Origin: Coffea arabica
Lineage: Eukaryota > Streptophyta > Magnoliopsida > Gentianales > Rubiaceae
Length of the DNA stretch: 64,000 nt
Direction: 5' to 3'
Assembly (NCBI RefSeq): GCF_036785885.1
Contig: NC_092312.1
Location: forward strand, 18,308,001-18,372,000
Below the pieces are notes generated by a model. That model did no database searches and was not told the DNA's origin. It worked only from the letters and a program-made list of their open reading frames with translations. The translations under genes and the position numbers were made by a program. Shown one piece after another: positions 39,501 through 51,184 of this stretch. Each line of letters starts with the position of its first letter. Position 1 is the first letter of the stretch.

Positions 39501-42500
39501 ATATGAAAAATTATGAAGAACTTAAGAGGACATGCACAGCACTAAAGGCGGATGCAACAAGATATAGAGAGGCTTTGAAAGAACGCGAAAAGAGTTAAGC
39601 TTTGCTAAAAAGGATCCTACCTGCCACGTTGTTATGCCCTGTTCTGTATGTTCTAAAAATGCAGACCGACCAAAGCCAAAAGGAAATCTGTACTTGCCAT
39701 AAGATATGCTAAGTTCTACACCAATATGAATTTCATTAAAAAGCATGCTCTTCAGAACAAAAGACATACTAGAGAGTAAAACACAGCAGCAAAATACCCC
39801 ATGAAAGATATGTTTTCCCTGCTAAAGTATACCTCAGGCTACACAATTAACTCCAAGGACACCTATGAGGTGCTAAAATAGTAATGATCATACAGCAGGG
39901 AAATGCAACAGCCTAAACTTGACCGTTAAGAAACTAGGAAGGTTGAGGGTAATTTGCGAAGAAAGATATTCATATTGGTTGGTCAAAGTTAAAAGTATAA
40001 ACAGTATTCACTTGGGGGGGTAAAATGCATACTTTTGAAGCTCAGGGGGGGGGGGGGGGTAAAGTGTTACCACCACAAACATTCAGGAGTGCAAGAGTTA
40101 CTATCCCAAATAAATCTGGAGAAGCATGGACTAGCCATCTCAGCGAGAAAGCAATAGTCTCACCAGTACAAACAGATAGATTTATAGCTCAAAAATATTC
40201 ATCATGTGTATCTCAAACTCTTGATCAAATACAGCCATCTGATAGAGTTCACCAGCATTTTCAGAAAACAATTACCCGAAAATTTAGAATAGGAGTTACC
40301 GAAACCTAGTGCAATTACAGGTCAAACCTATATAAGAACTACTTAGACTAGAAATAGAGCCAGGTAAAAGAGGTTTGCATGTGCATGACATGGGTGAGAC
40401 CATAGCATGTATCTGCAAGCTCACACGGAATAGCTCAAAAAAAAAAAATCCTTTTAAACTAAAGAGTGTTCTTTGAACTTCCACTTAATTTTTTAGAGTA
40501 GGAAATTAACCAGAGAGATAAGAACAGCGGAAAAAGTTTATTAACTTAGAGTAAAAACTTAGCACTTGAAAAAGCATACCTCCTCAACAAGACGCCGTCG
40601 CCTGCCGCCAGCACGACTAGTCCTGCTAGAACTAAACTGCATCGGCGTGCCAGTGAAGGAATTTGCAACTAGCCTGCAGCAACACAATGCAGCATCTTTC
40701 CTTGTGCCTCCATCGTCGTCTTCGAGATATACCACAACAGACTCCCGAGCAAACTCAAGAAGATCATGGCCCTAAGCAATAGCAGCAGACTCTGAAATGA
40801 CAAAGTAAAAGGAAGAGCAAAAAAGAATCCAAAGGCAGTAAATTGGGCATACCCTGAAGTTAAACCGAGCAAGGGTTTGCAAAGCAAGTTGAACAAGAGC
40901 AGATCCACTAAGTTCAGACACTTGTTGAGTGGTAGTTGTGATATTTCCTCGACTCATGGCAACAGATGCTCTCGCCTGAGTATGATGGGATCTTGTAAGA
41001 ACTACTGAAATGCATTCGAGCAAACGACCTTGGATTGTAGGCAGCAAAGAAGGAATGCTGAAACATCAACCAGTACAACAAGATTGGTAAAAATGATCAC
41101 AGAAACATAAGAATGTATTCTTTTACTGATTATTTGTTAGAGAACCTGATCGATATTTGATCAAGGGCTTCTATTAACGTAACAGAAAGACCAGCAGAAA
41201 ACATGACATCCAAGAGACTACGAACATGGGATTCCATCCTAGGCCCCATTGCTTTTGCTAAATTGCCAACACAAACCAAAGCCTCAGGTGATGGTCGACC
41301 TCTGCGAGGAGCAATCTACCAAAAACAAATGCCACCTCTGAGGCAATTTGTGCTTGATAAATGTGCACAGATACCACAAATTCCAAACCATAAAAATAAA
41401 TTTGCCCAAACAAAAGAAAGTTGGATAAACTATGAGATTCTACAGGTAGCACAACACAGTCAGTCAAACAAGTTAGTGGAACATGAGTGATAAATTATAT
41501 AGCATACTGCATCGCGTAAATGTGATGTTATTGTCGGCAGATAGTCAATGAGTTCTCCATCCAAAGCACCAGCCATCTCCCCGAGAGCAATAAACCCACT
41601 GGCACGTTCTGCAGGTATTTTAAGTACATGAAGTATGTGATTCATGCATATCTGCAAGGAAAAGTCATCTCATAAGGATAGAAGAGGAATAAATAGCATA
41701 AAAGATGACATAATCTTTTAACGAACATCCTCCAATACATGAACTGAAGATGCATGAATTCCTAGGGTAAGCAGAAATGAAATCCTACAAACCGTTAGAT
41801 AATTTGTCACAAAACGATCACGCAGGAAATGAGCTATTCGAGGAAGAAGAGACGTGATGCTCAGGCGAACAAGTCGATCTCGATCCTCCAAGTATCTTAG
41901 AACAATGTCAGCAACTTCTCTGTACCTTGACATCATAAACTCACCTGTATTCCTGTCCAGTTGGATGTACCAATTTAATTTCCCAACTGAATATGTACAA
42001 ATGATGGGGAGACATATGACAAATAGGTATTCAGACCAAATAACAAACAAATCTTTTGAGTAAATTCGACTTAGATGTGCTGGTTGAGCAATTTACAGCT
42101 CCAAGAGCAATGAAATTTGGAACTCATGGCTCAGCAGAAGGGTTGAAAAGCATAAAGAGTTCTAGTGTCATATATCGCAAATATGTTCAACATAACTTAC
42201 CCAAAAACCAAAAAAAAAAAACCAGAGTATCAAGATTACATTTCAAGATACTTCGAGCAGACACTTAGCTCCAATCAGATCAGAACCATGACAAAAGTAA
42301 AATAAGAGAAATAAATCCCATTAATATGAACTTGGAAAACCTAAAAAATTGTTAACAGTAACTCAACACCCTAACCATGATTATTCTGCAAGTGCGATCA
42401 TTATCCCCAGCTTCTTTACTTGCATACAGGAAGGCCAATCAAAATTGAATTCAAACACAAATTTTCCATAAACTAGTAGCAGTTAGTACATGTAACTCTG

Positions 42501-45500
42501 CTGCAAATATCTTCTAGTGACCGATTTCATTTCTAATTTAATGATTTATTTTAGAAAAATCCCAGAAACAACTAGTATAAATGGAAAAGGCACCAGAATT
42601 GCATATAGAATATTTGGTTTCAAAGTAGCAAGGGTGACATCATAATAGTGCAGAGACATTCTCAATAACATCCCTCAACGAGGCACAGTCATCAATTCTC
42701 GAACCCAGAAACAAAAGACCACCAAAAATGCAGTAAACTTCACAAACTTTTCTTGTTCTTTTTTTTTTTATTTTTTTGGGGGGGGGGGGAATAAGGGAAC
42801 CAGTGGTCTGTGGATGTATTCTAAGCTGCATTTTCAAATCCAACCAAGCAATGGTGACACAAGCTGCATCAGTGGAGAAGAGCGCAACTAAATAGCTTAT
42901 GCAGTTGAATGTTGAAGAACAGATTCATTTTCAATGCCAAGACCTTAAAGGGTGATAAAGATTGTAACTAATTGCTTTGTACAGTTTGATATGAAACCAA
43001 AATAAGAGACTGCATATGATAACAAATTTTGTTGTTCAAAATTAATTGTGAATTATTTAAAAAATTAATTGTAAACTAAATAAGCCAAACATGAAGAATT
43101 CTTTCTTCTTATTCACAGACTCTCGACCCGCTTGGCTTCCACTAAAGAATAGCAATGGTAATGATTGTCAAAGACCCTCTCAACGATAATGGATATACAA
43201 GATTCCTATATGTGAAAACTTACTTTCGTAATTAAATCAGAACAGAAAGGACCATCTTTTTCATTCTTTTTCCTTTTTTTCAACTTTTTTTTTATTCTCT
43301 ATATCTTCCTCTTCTCTTCATTTTTCACGGTCTCAGAAAACACACCCTAATGGATCCCTCACCTCCACCACACAGCAGCTGCAGCACCTCCCCCTGCTAC
43401 CAATGGCTCCAAAACATTCTCAAAAACATCCAATAGCTCTAATCCACATTGAAACCCACAGCAAAGCCACACCAAGAGATTGAAAATTTGCTCAGACAGA
43501 ACTATATTAGAGCCAAACATTGCAAAAAAATAACAAAGTGGACTTTATTTAATTATTGAAAAAATTAAACCAAATTTCTTGACTCCAACTTTTGTCCAAG
43601 TTATTTTGCTCAGAGGTAAGCTACAGTCTAAGCCTTCCAATTCTGCCTAAACACCATCAACAACCCACTACTCCAGGAATTTACCTTGAACGGTTCTAGA
43701 AAATGATGGTAAGGCCATTGGGACAATCTGGGAGAGGAAAGCAAAAACAAAGGTCTGGTAGGTGTCTTTTTCCAAGTTCAATTTTGGTTTATTTTTGACT
43801 TTCTTCTAGAAGAGGGTAAGGAGAGGTGATACTATCCTAGGTTTGTGGGCTTGGAAAACTCAAGAATGCGCAATAAATAAACCTGTAGAGGTGTACCAAA
43901 CACATCTCTACAGGTATAACTACTTGCTATTAATCAAACAGATTGTTAGAACATTTCTCTCTCTTGTCAACTGATGAGCAGGCTCTTTATGTAGTTGAAG
44001 CGAAGCTTCAACCAATGAATATGGTAGACGCAAATGTTTATAGATTTAGAAACTCAACCAACCTCAAGAGCTCCCCAACTGCAAGAAGAGAACCATGTAT
44101 ACTATGAATAGGAGCATTTTTACCCAGTCCTTCTTGCGTAGCCTCAAACATACGATAATACCTGCAAATAAGAACATTAAGAACCAATTCCCCGTGATAA
44201 TTAATAATGAACAAACAACAGTAGAAAAGTATAAAAATAAAAGCAAAAGAAATGCAAAACACTTGTTATTATTATTAACATTTCCAAAATTGGACAGGAA
44301 ACTCTAGTTTCGAGGACCTAATGAAATGTTGCAGTGAAGATCCAGGAATAAGAAAGTAATTGCCTACATGTTCCGAGAAGCAGATAGAAAATTTCTTTTG
44401 ATTTTGGGATGGGGAGAGAAGAACGGTAATAGAGATTTTTTTTAATTTTGGGATATATTACTCCCTTGATGAGTTTAATTTTCCAGATGATGTAATAATT
44501 GACATGCATTTGAATCAGACCATTAGCTACCTGTTCAAAAAAATTCTGTCAAAACTCGTAGAAATACATTCTCTCAAGCTCAAAAAATATCACTCCTTAG
44601 AAAAGTCTTGAAAAATAAAAGAAGTTTTGGTCATCTTAATACAGTATAGTGCAGATTTTTGAGCTCCTATATCCAACAATCACACATTTGCTCGGGGCTT
44701 CATCTAATAAAGGACTTGTCAGAAGAATGTAAATTTGCACAATTCATAAAACACTCTCATTTAAGCTGAGAGATTGAAACCCAATGTCAAATACAAAGAC
44801 AATCAAATCTTAAGAAAAAAAACCAAAAGACAGAGTTTAGTGATTAAACATTGAATTAGGGTCACAGCAACTTCACATTGTGGAAACTCTTACATTCATG
44901 TCTCTGTCTACTGTGGTAGACTTACCACTGGACACGCCATCGTGTCTCACGCTTTTCAATCACACGGAGACAAGCACGTAATGCCTCTACAGCTCGTTCC
45001 CGAACATCAACTGAAGGATCACGCAAAGCAACCCAAATAGCATCAACAAACTCGGGCACATGAACATTAAATACGGTGGAAGCATTTTCAGCCATCTCCT
45101 GCATTGAAGAAAATTAAGTTTCAGACAACCCCAGACAAGTAATACTGCAATTAATTTAACCAAAAAAGAGTTCTTCAATAACAAATTTTTCACCTCTAAA
45201 CTGGTTAAATGCTTACTAGGAACAATTTGTCTAACCACATGAATACATGAATGGTTGAGCAAAGAAACAAGAGTCATTAAATTCTCAAAAGGAAGCTACA
45301 GGCATGACAGGCTCCTTGATATTGGATAGGTGCAGGATCATGATACATGCAGTGGAAATCAAGAAAGCCCACCAACTTGCAAAATAAAACACTTCTCAAA
45401 AAGGAAACAGGCTTTTTTTTTTTTTTTGAAGCTTTATCATTCCAAAAAAATGTGTTCAAAAATTATAAACTTCAAAGTTAGATCAACATTCAAGAAAAGA

Positions 45501-48500
45501 AAAAATGCAAAACTTACTTTTAGTATCAAGACAGCAGCAAAACGACGATAATCGATTCTATCTCCACGAAGCCATTCCAGTGCACTTTTTATCTGGGGAG
45601 AGACAGAAGTCAGATGATGTCTTTTCTTTATCCTTATAGATCCAATAATTTGTGTAAGGAGAGAACAGCAATATACAGCAAACCTGACGTTCCACTTCAT
45701 CTGCAGTCATTGCACCACCAGCTCTAGCTAGATGACCCAGAACTACACTAGCAAGGACCAGAATATCACGTTCACGCTTTGACTCAAATACAATACGCAT
45801 GTAATTAGAAAACTTCGAAACTTTGGAAGCATTCTCCCCAATTGAAACATCTATCAACTCATCAATAGCCCTTAATGCTCCCAAATTCTCGGCAACTTCA
45901 TTACTTTCTAAAAGACTAGTAATGCGGTCATAAAGATGATCCATAAAACGTGAAAATGCTTCTCCACTTAGATCGCGAGCTTCTTCCTCTACAACTTTCC
46001 GTAATGCTACTGCAGCTCCATCCTACTCATAGAAATGCAGGAAATAAGTCTTCCACACAAAAAAAATAAAAAATAATAATAATAATAATAATAAACAAAA
46101 GTCAGAAGTTTTTCGTAGGCTAAAGAACTAATTGCAGCAGAAGAATTCAGGTGAAGCAACTAAAATTTGCACAATAATTCAGTTCTTAATAGAGAACAAA
46201 ATGTTGATCAAGGTTACCTTGTGCAGGAATACCGCTAGAGATAAGCATACATGTATAAGAGCAAGGGCAATAGACTAGAAGAATCTATGGTCCAAGATAA
46301 ACAAATCCAAAAGATTGGAAGATTAATTGTCTCCCTCAGTCTACAGATCTGTGTTTTCTAGGCATATTTTTAATGGAAGAAAAGCAAACGGCTCCACCAG
46401 TTAGGGACAAGAAAATGTAATACACAAATCAACTGTCAACCATTATAATGCTATTGGTGCAGGTCTTGGAGTTTGTTACACGGGGAAAAAAAAGGAATTT
46501 TGTCAAGGTCAACAACAAAAGTACATCAATAGGATGAGAACTTCATGACATGACAAAAAAAGAACATGTGCCAACAAATTAATAGCTTTTTCACCATTAG
46601 CATGTCCATCAACAGATGATCCCTTAAAAAAAAAAAAACCAAATCCTTAAAGCTCTAAAACAAGCACAAAGCAATTACAGTGTTTGCCTATTAATCCAAC
46701 AAAAAATGAAGGCAGAGAAGAAGAATTTGTCCCAACGGAAGCCCATCGCCATAAACGGATCTTCACGATTCTCCCAGTCCTCTCTAGAAACAATTTCCAT
46801 TAAGAATTCATAAATGAAGCTATTTATCATAAAGGGAAAAATACCCAAAACCCCCATATGGTAAGGCATGCTGATCCCTAAACTCCTCATGTTAGGAACT
46901 TACCATTTCGGTGTGCTTGCTTTGGTTGAAGGGTAAAATGGACAAAAATCATCCAAATAAAAAAAAATTGCAGAAGAAATACTCTGTATTCTTTAATCTT
47001 TCTACTTTAATGTATTCTTTAATTTATTTTGCTTGCCTTCCTACTTTATTTAGCCCAAGTCGGCTTCTCCCTTCTCTACTAGCAAACATAAAATTTTGGA
47101 GGTGCATATGATTAAAGATTTAAATTCAAAATCCCTGATAACCAAGTGAAAATTTCCTAGACAGCCAAAACCATTCCAGGTTTGTCTGCCAATTTCGTCC
47201 AACCCTGCATGCACCACCAAAATCATCCCAAATCAACATCTAAACTTAGGAATTCAATTAGGGCATTAATTTAACACCAAATTAAGTGGAAAAGTCCAAA
47301 TTGAGTTTGGAATTTTAATATTTGGTGCAGTTGTAGGAACAATAAACTGACCCGAAGCCGAAATTGCTCGTACAACCAATTCTTGCGTTTGAAGAGATGC
47401 TGGAACAACATTTTCACTTGGCTAACTCCAATTAGACAATGAATGCACCTCTAGCCATGTGACCTCTTTAATGGTAAATTTTCGTTGAATTTTCAAAACT
47501 CTATAACACTTCCCCTCTGAATTTCTGTAGGTTGTAAAGTGTGTTTCTTGGTTGCAAGAACATATCAATTATGATAATTGGGAAAGTGGAGACTTTAGTT
47601 GAGGGCTGTGTTCTGAAAGAAGCTTAGAAAGAAACAGCAAAGAACTTAGGGGCCTTTTGAGCATAAAGAAATGAGAAAAATAATTTCTCTACAGACCTAA
47701 TCGTGGGGCTCGTGCTTGCAAAAGTACGTTACTTTCGATGTATCCTAAGCACTCTGAGGTGAAACGTGAATTTCCAACCATTGGTTTCAAAAAGAAAAAG
47801 GAAAAAGGGACGGCATGCATTATTCTGGAGTAATTGTGGTTAATATCCTCTATTATACACAGCTGAAGGACAAAATGCTTCACCAATTCCTCTTTAGAGA
47901 ATTCAACTGTCTTGACAAACTGACAAGACAAGCTACTATCCTTGTAATGATTCCACTAGAATTAATATGTTATACAACAATCAAATCTTAAATAATGGAA
48001 ATAACAGGAAAGGACATCCATCAGCCCGAAAGCTTAAATGGAAAGACTAAAATATGAAGATCATAAAACCAATCAAAACTCTAATTCACTTTCTCATCTT
48101 CACCTGAATTTTGTGACAATATACACTTTGACAAATAGGCATGTAACATATCTCAGAATGCTTCAGACAGAAAAGGAAATAACTCAAAAAGACTTCCATA
48201 AATTGGCTTCCATATTTGAAAAGAAGGTGCAAATTTTAGTGGACAGGTAGTAACAGAATTATGAATTCAATGCCTAAGACTTCTATCTCATGTGAAGAGA
48301 TCCATTGCTCTAGCTTTTCATCTAATTCACACGTTTAAAAGCTGACAAGACTCCTATGAATACGTATGCATATACTTGTAAACAGACAAATAATATGGTA
48401 AGTTTGCGAATAAGTAGTTAAATACATATCTGATAGAATATGCAGACATACATACAGAAGCATAGACGTAAACTTTATAGATTTTATGGTGTAGCAAGTG

Positions 48501-50815
48501 CCATAATCAATCACCATCAACCTAAGGTGCATAACACCTTCACAAAATCAGACTTTAGCATCAAAATGAATCAAAAGACTAAAGTTATTTCCCCGCTACT
48601 TCCACCTTGAGAATCACAAAACCTTCACCACCAGAAACCTGCAATATCCAAGTATCTTAAGGTCCTTTCCACTCTCATAAACCTACACCATCTTTATGTG
48701 CCAACAACACACTTGGAGTCCAGCACCACCTACAACACTCTGCATGCATTTCTGCCATTCATGTCACCAGCAATAAAAGTTGGCCACTTGAAAGTTCCCC
48801 CTCTCCAAATCCTCCTCCTCCTCCAAGACCACCATGCAGTCACTACCACCATTTCTTAGGACTACAGTTGTTAAGAGAATCAACAAGTGTCATTTGAGAA
48901 GAAATTACAAGGAACACCCACAAAAAGTTGTTTGAGCATTTAGTAACAACTGCAAAAATTGTATGAGAATATTAATCACCTTTTGCTTTGCAATCAACGA
49001 ATTCGCAAGCATCAAGAGATTTCTGTCTAGGATTTTTGGTGGAAAAGGTTTCGCTCAAATATGCCAACAAAAAAATTGCTATCCAACCTTTGAGAAATAT
49101 TGGAAAGAGTGGAATGGTAGGATTTCCAAAGATCAGTGTATGTTAATAAGCATATCCAGGATGCAGTTTTCTTGCTTTATTTTGTAGACCACATCTCATT
49201 TGTTTTTGGACATCTCAGCAGCAACCTTCAAAGACCAACAGCAAAAATAGTTTATATGTAACTCTCGATGCATTTTCTTCAGGCTTCTTCATCCCAAAAA
49301 ACCAAATCTTTTCTTCAGCAATAAATTTTAATTATTTACAATGGGACAGAAAGAAAAGAGTATAGTCGGAATTGCCCGTTAACTTAGTTTCAGCAGTATC
49401 CATGAGGCACAGAGATATTACTGCCCGTGGTGACAATATGGATTTCCCCCGAGGGGAATGGATCTAAGGGGAGCTACGTGACAGTTGCAAACAAGGCCTG
49501 CAATAGCGTTGGACATCTTCATATGACCAAATATATGTATTTCAATAGCACCTTTCAAATCCGATCTCAATCAGAGACTTCATATTATAAGTATTCATAA
49601 GATATTTTATTCAAGTAATTACCTAAAGCTTTGATGAAAACCACTTCTGTGCCAATCCACAGAAGTTATACTAGACAATGCTATCATATGGAGAAAACCT
49701 AACATCGGATTAAGAGTTTTGGATTTACTAGGAAAGAATCTAGTAGTGAAGAGAGAGAATTTTCAAGGAGCACATTCAGAACTGTATCAACATTAACTAG
49801 CTGGTCTCTTACAAGCTCGTGAACGGCCAGATTGATTGGCATTTATATCAAACTATTTGGATGAAACTCCTTAACTCAAACTGTTATAACAATCTGAGGC
49901 TTCATTGAACAGTAAGCACTATTATGCTAATCTAAAGTTAGTAATCGCATATAAATGCTCATTTAGTTCGTTTTTAAGTAATTATACATGCATGCATGCA
50001 TGCATCCATTCACTAAAAGCATGCACAAAAATTGGTCCTTTAAAGAAAATTCTAAGAGAATGTCTCGTGGTTCAAAACTGGAGCAATTATTACACCCCAA
50101 GAAAAAAGGGGGAAGCTCTCGCATAACCTGATCTAAACCAAAGTAGGTAGGTCTCGTAATGAAAGCGAATTATTACTTGCAATCAAAACACACCGGAAGA
50201 CGAACTTTTCCATGAAAGAAAACCTAAGAGACCTCTATAGGAACCTCCAAAATATCCCTTTCTCCACTTAACTCATACAACAAATCCACAAGCTTCTAAT
50301 TGGTATGGAAGATGAACTCATTGCTTGCAAAACGTAAATCACTTAGATTTGCATGAATTCCCACCCTTTCAAGTGAATGCCCCAAAAATAAATAAATAAA
50401 TAGAACACAAACACACACACAAACAAAAACTCCCCAGCGTTTCAGCATCGGCAACAAAAGAAATCACCTGTATGCAAATTGAACGACTATTATATTGATT
50501 TAGCAATCCTCTTGAACTTGCAAAAGAAACAGAAATGCACCCAAGTAAAACCAAAACAAAAAAAAAGTACTGAAAAGCACCGAATTCTTCTCGTCACAAC
50601 AGGACGTATCAACTGAAAAAATGAAGAACAACGAAAACAAAACACCAAAACAAAAAAAAAATGAGGAAGAAGGAGTAATGAAGGAGAAAGGGACAGACCT
50701 TTGGGTGTCCTCGAGTGCAGAGGTCAGCGAGTACTCTGTTGAGAGTATCCAGATTGCCGGCGCCGGTGGAAGAAGCCGGACCAGTGAAGCGAATTGATTG
50801 CGTGGCGGTCGCCAT
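18555..50815 (-). CDS. TOR: Serine/threonine-protein kinase TOR, about 57 exons
   Basis: Catalytic subunit of the TOR complex, a PIKK-family kinase that couples nutrients and energy to growth. Exon 1 (50815-50699) opens [10 protein letters not shown] and contains [16 protein letters not shown]-repeat exons run from 46022 to about 31650 (for example [17 protein letters not shown] at 45098-44926). FAT exons run from about 30.1 to 23.85 kb. FRB lies at about 23.77-22.59 kb ([20 protein letters not shown], then [12 protein letters not shown]). The kinase lies at about 22.5-20.2 kb, with [13 protein letters not shown], catalytic loop [13 protein letters not shown] (exon at about 20648) and HIDFGDCFE (exon at about 20525). 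FATC spans the exon 19702-19433 and a 19-bp last exon (18573-18555) ending in WCPFW and TAA. Every junction checked has GT/AG and keeps frame, and I saw no internal stop. Inferred length is about 2,450-2,500 aa, the usual plant TOR size. Intron 1 is 4.7 kb. Confidence 0.97.
18665..18832 (-). mobile_element. Probable tRNA-derived SINE in the last TOR intron
   Basis: Read on the minus strand, GGGGTTAGTCCAGTGGCTAG resembles a pol III A box and GCAAGTTCAAGGTG about 45 bp later a B box. The sequence then runs to an A-rich tail (the T run at 18669-18690 on the plus strand). Size and order fit a plant tRNA-derived SINE inserted in the TOR transcription direction. Flanking duplications were not resolved. 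Confidence 0.5.
19047..19215. repeat. TOR: 89-bp tandem duplication in the last TOR intron
   Basis: CCAGCTGTTTGTAAGACGCA begins at 19047 and again at 19136. Both copies continue through ATTGACTACTA..., AACTGCA.GCAAGCAGCTAGTTCT and a CT-rich run (longer in copy 1), with only small differences. Two copies are visible, with a period of 89 bp. Confidence 0.85.
23961..25184 (-). other. TOR: 1.2-kb TOR intron, no additional feature seen
   Basis: Intron between the exon encoding [12 protein letters not shown] (ending at about 25185) and the exon encoding [12 protein letters not shown] (starting at about 23960). AT-rich; no repeat with clear ends and no convincing exon were noticed. Confidence 0.6.
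30107..31652 (-). other. TOR: 1.5-kb TOR intron, no additional feature seen
   Basis: Intron between the exon ending ILATLLNL (about 31653) and the exon starting [12 protein letters not shown] (about 30106). AT-rich; the short open frames inside have no recognisable motifs. Confidence 0.6.
32110..33167 (-). other. TOR: 1.06-kb TOR intron, no additional feature seen
   Basis: Intron between the exon encoding [12 protein letters not shown] through RQLRSHQ (about 33352-33168) and the exon encoding [12 protein letters not shown] (from about 32109). No transposon ends or coding motifs were noticed. Confidence 0.6.
38566..38617. repeat. TOR: GA microsatellite in a TOR intron
   Basis: Imperfect then perfect (GA)n tract, interrupted by G runs (GGGGAGGGGGGGGAG), in the intron upstream of the exon encoding [14 protein letters not shown]. 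Confidence 0.9.
38824..40107. mobile_element. Non-autonomous MULE in a TOR intron
   Basis: Long terminal inverted repeats (each nearly 200 bp): the left arm runs GGTTAATAACACTTTGCCCC..., then TTTCAAAAATATGCATTTTG and CCTTCCTAATTTCTTAACG; the right arm, reverse complemented, gives GGGATAGTAACTCTTGCACT..., CTTCAAAAGTATGCATTTTA and CCTTCCTAGTTTCTTAACG. Flanks AAATAAATA (38815-38823) and AAATAAATC (40108-40116) match at 8 of 9 positions, the Mutator-type duplication size. It lies in the 2.2-kb intron between the TOR exons at about 40580-40771 and 38241-38395. The interior has no transposase but includes a 50-codon coiled-coil-like open segment (listed separately). Homopolymer G runs in the right TIR may be assembly-sensitive. 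Confidence 0.88.
39449..39598 (+). pseudogene. Exon-like coding fragment captured inside the intronic MULE
   Basis: A 50-codon open segment beginning [13 protein letters not shown], containing [15 protein letters not shown] and YREALKERE, and ending in TAA. Its charged heptad-like pattern (K/E/R with spaced L/A/Y) is typical of a coiled-coil protein and unlike random intron translation. It lies on the strand opposite to TOR. I do not recognise the parent gene. A few stretches after it (about 39600-39700) might be further fragments. Confidence 0.45.
41953..44062 (-). other. TOR: 2.1-kb TOR intron 5, low-complexity patches
   Basis: Intron between exon 5 (44161-44063, [13 protein letters not shown]) and exon 6 (41952-41793, [13 protein letters not shown]). 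It contains a T/G homopolymer patch (about 42757-42790) and a CT-rich patch (about 43250-43330). No gene or clear mobile element was found. Confidence 0.6.
46023..50698 (-). other. TOR: 4.7-kb TOR intron 1
   Basis: Separates exon 1 (ending ...CTRGHPK) from exon 2 (beginning at 46022 with DGAAVALR). It holds an AAT microsatellite (about 46062-46093) and a CATG run (about 49988-50003). No exon, transposon ends or RNA gene were recognised. Long first introns can carry regulatory elements; none can be shown from sequence alone. Confidence 0.7.
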
Positions 50816-51180
50816 ACTTGCTCACACATAAATAAAAAGCAGTCCCCTAAAACCCTAACCTGATTTCAACTACATAAGGAAAATGCTCAACTATAAATAC
50901 CACACGAATTTTATGTGCACAAAAATATATAAATTTGCTCGTCACGTTCGATGAAATGAGTGGCTGAGCTTGTTGTTTCGGTGATGAAGATGTAACAGGT
51001 TACAGGTTAAGAGGCTCGAAACACCCAAAGCCCTCTCTCTCTCTCTCTCTTGTTCTCTGTCTCTCTAGCTTGTTATAGAATAGAGTATCTTTTTTCGTGC
51101 TTTAAAGCATCTAATGTAATGTATCCTAATTTTACATTTCCCCCACACACACACAGAGCTTAGCTTGGTCGGATTGGTGA
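50816..51180 (-). promoter_or_regulatory. TOR: TOR 5' UTR and proximal promoter, with GA-rich tract
   Basis: Immediately upstream of the TOR ATG on the minus strand. A (CT)n run on the plus strand at about 51033-51066 reads as a GA run on the TOR strand, about 220-250 bp upstream of the ATG, and a CA-rich patch follows (about 51143-51156). GA/CT tracts are common in plant 5' leaders and core promoters. The upstream limit of the promoter is probably cut short by the repeat block from 51185. Confidence 0.4.
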
Positions 51181-51184
51181 TCTG

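Noticed and set aside
46840-47130. Possible transposon start (AAAATACCCAAAACCCCC) in TOR intron 1
   Set aside because: The first motif resembles some MULE ends, but no inverted partner or duplication was found in the intron.
48590-48860. Pro/Thr-rich or Gly-rich short frames in TOR intron 1
   Set aside because: Composition-driven (CCACC/CTCCTC repeats) with no domain; treated as low-complexity intron sequence.
50369-50829. Minus-strand frames overlapping TOR exon 1 in another frame or running into intron 1
   Set aside because: The real exon is fixed by [10 protein letters not shown]...LNRVLADLC and its donor at 50699/50698; the other frames lack homology.
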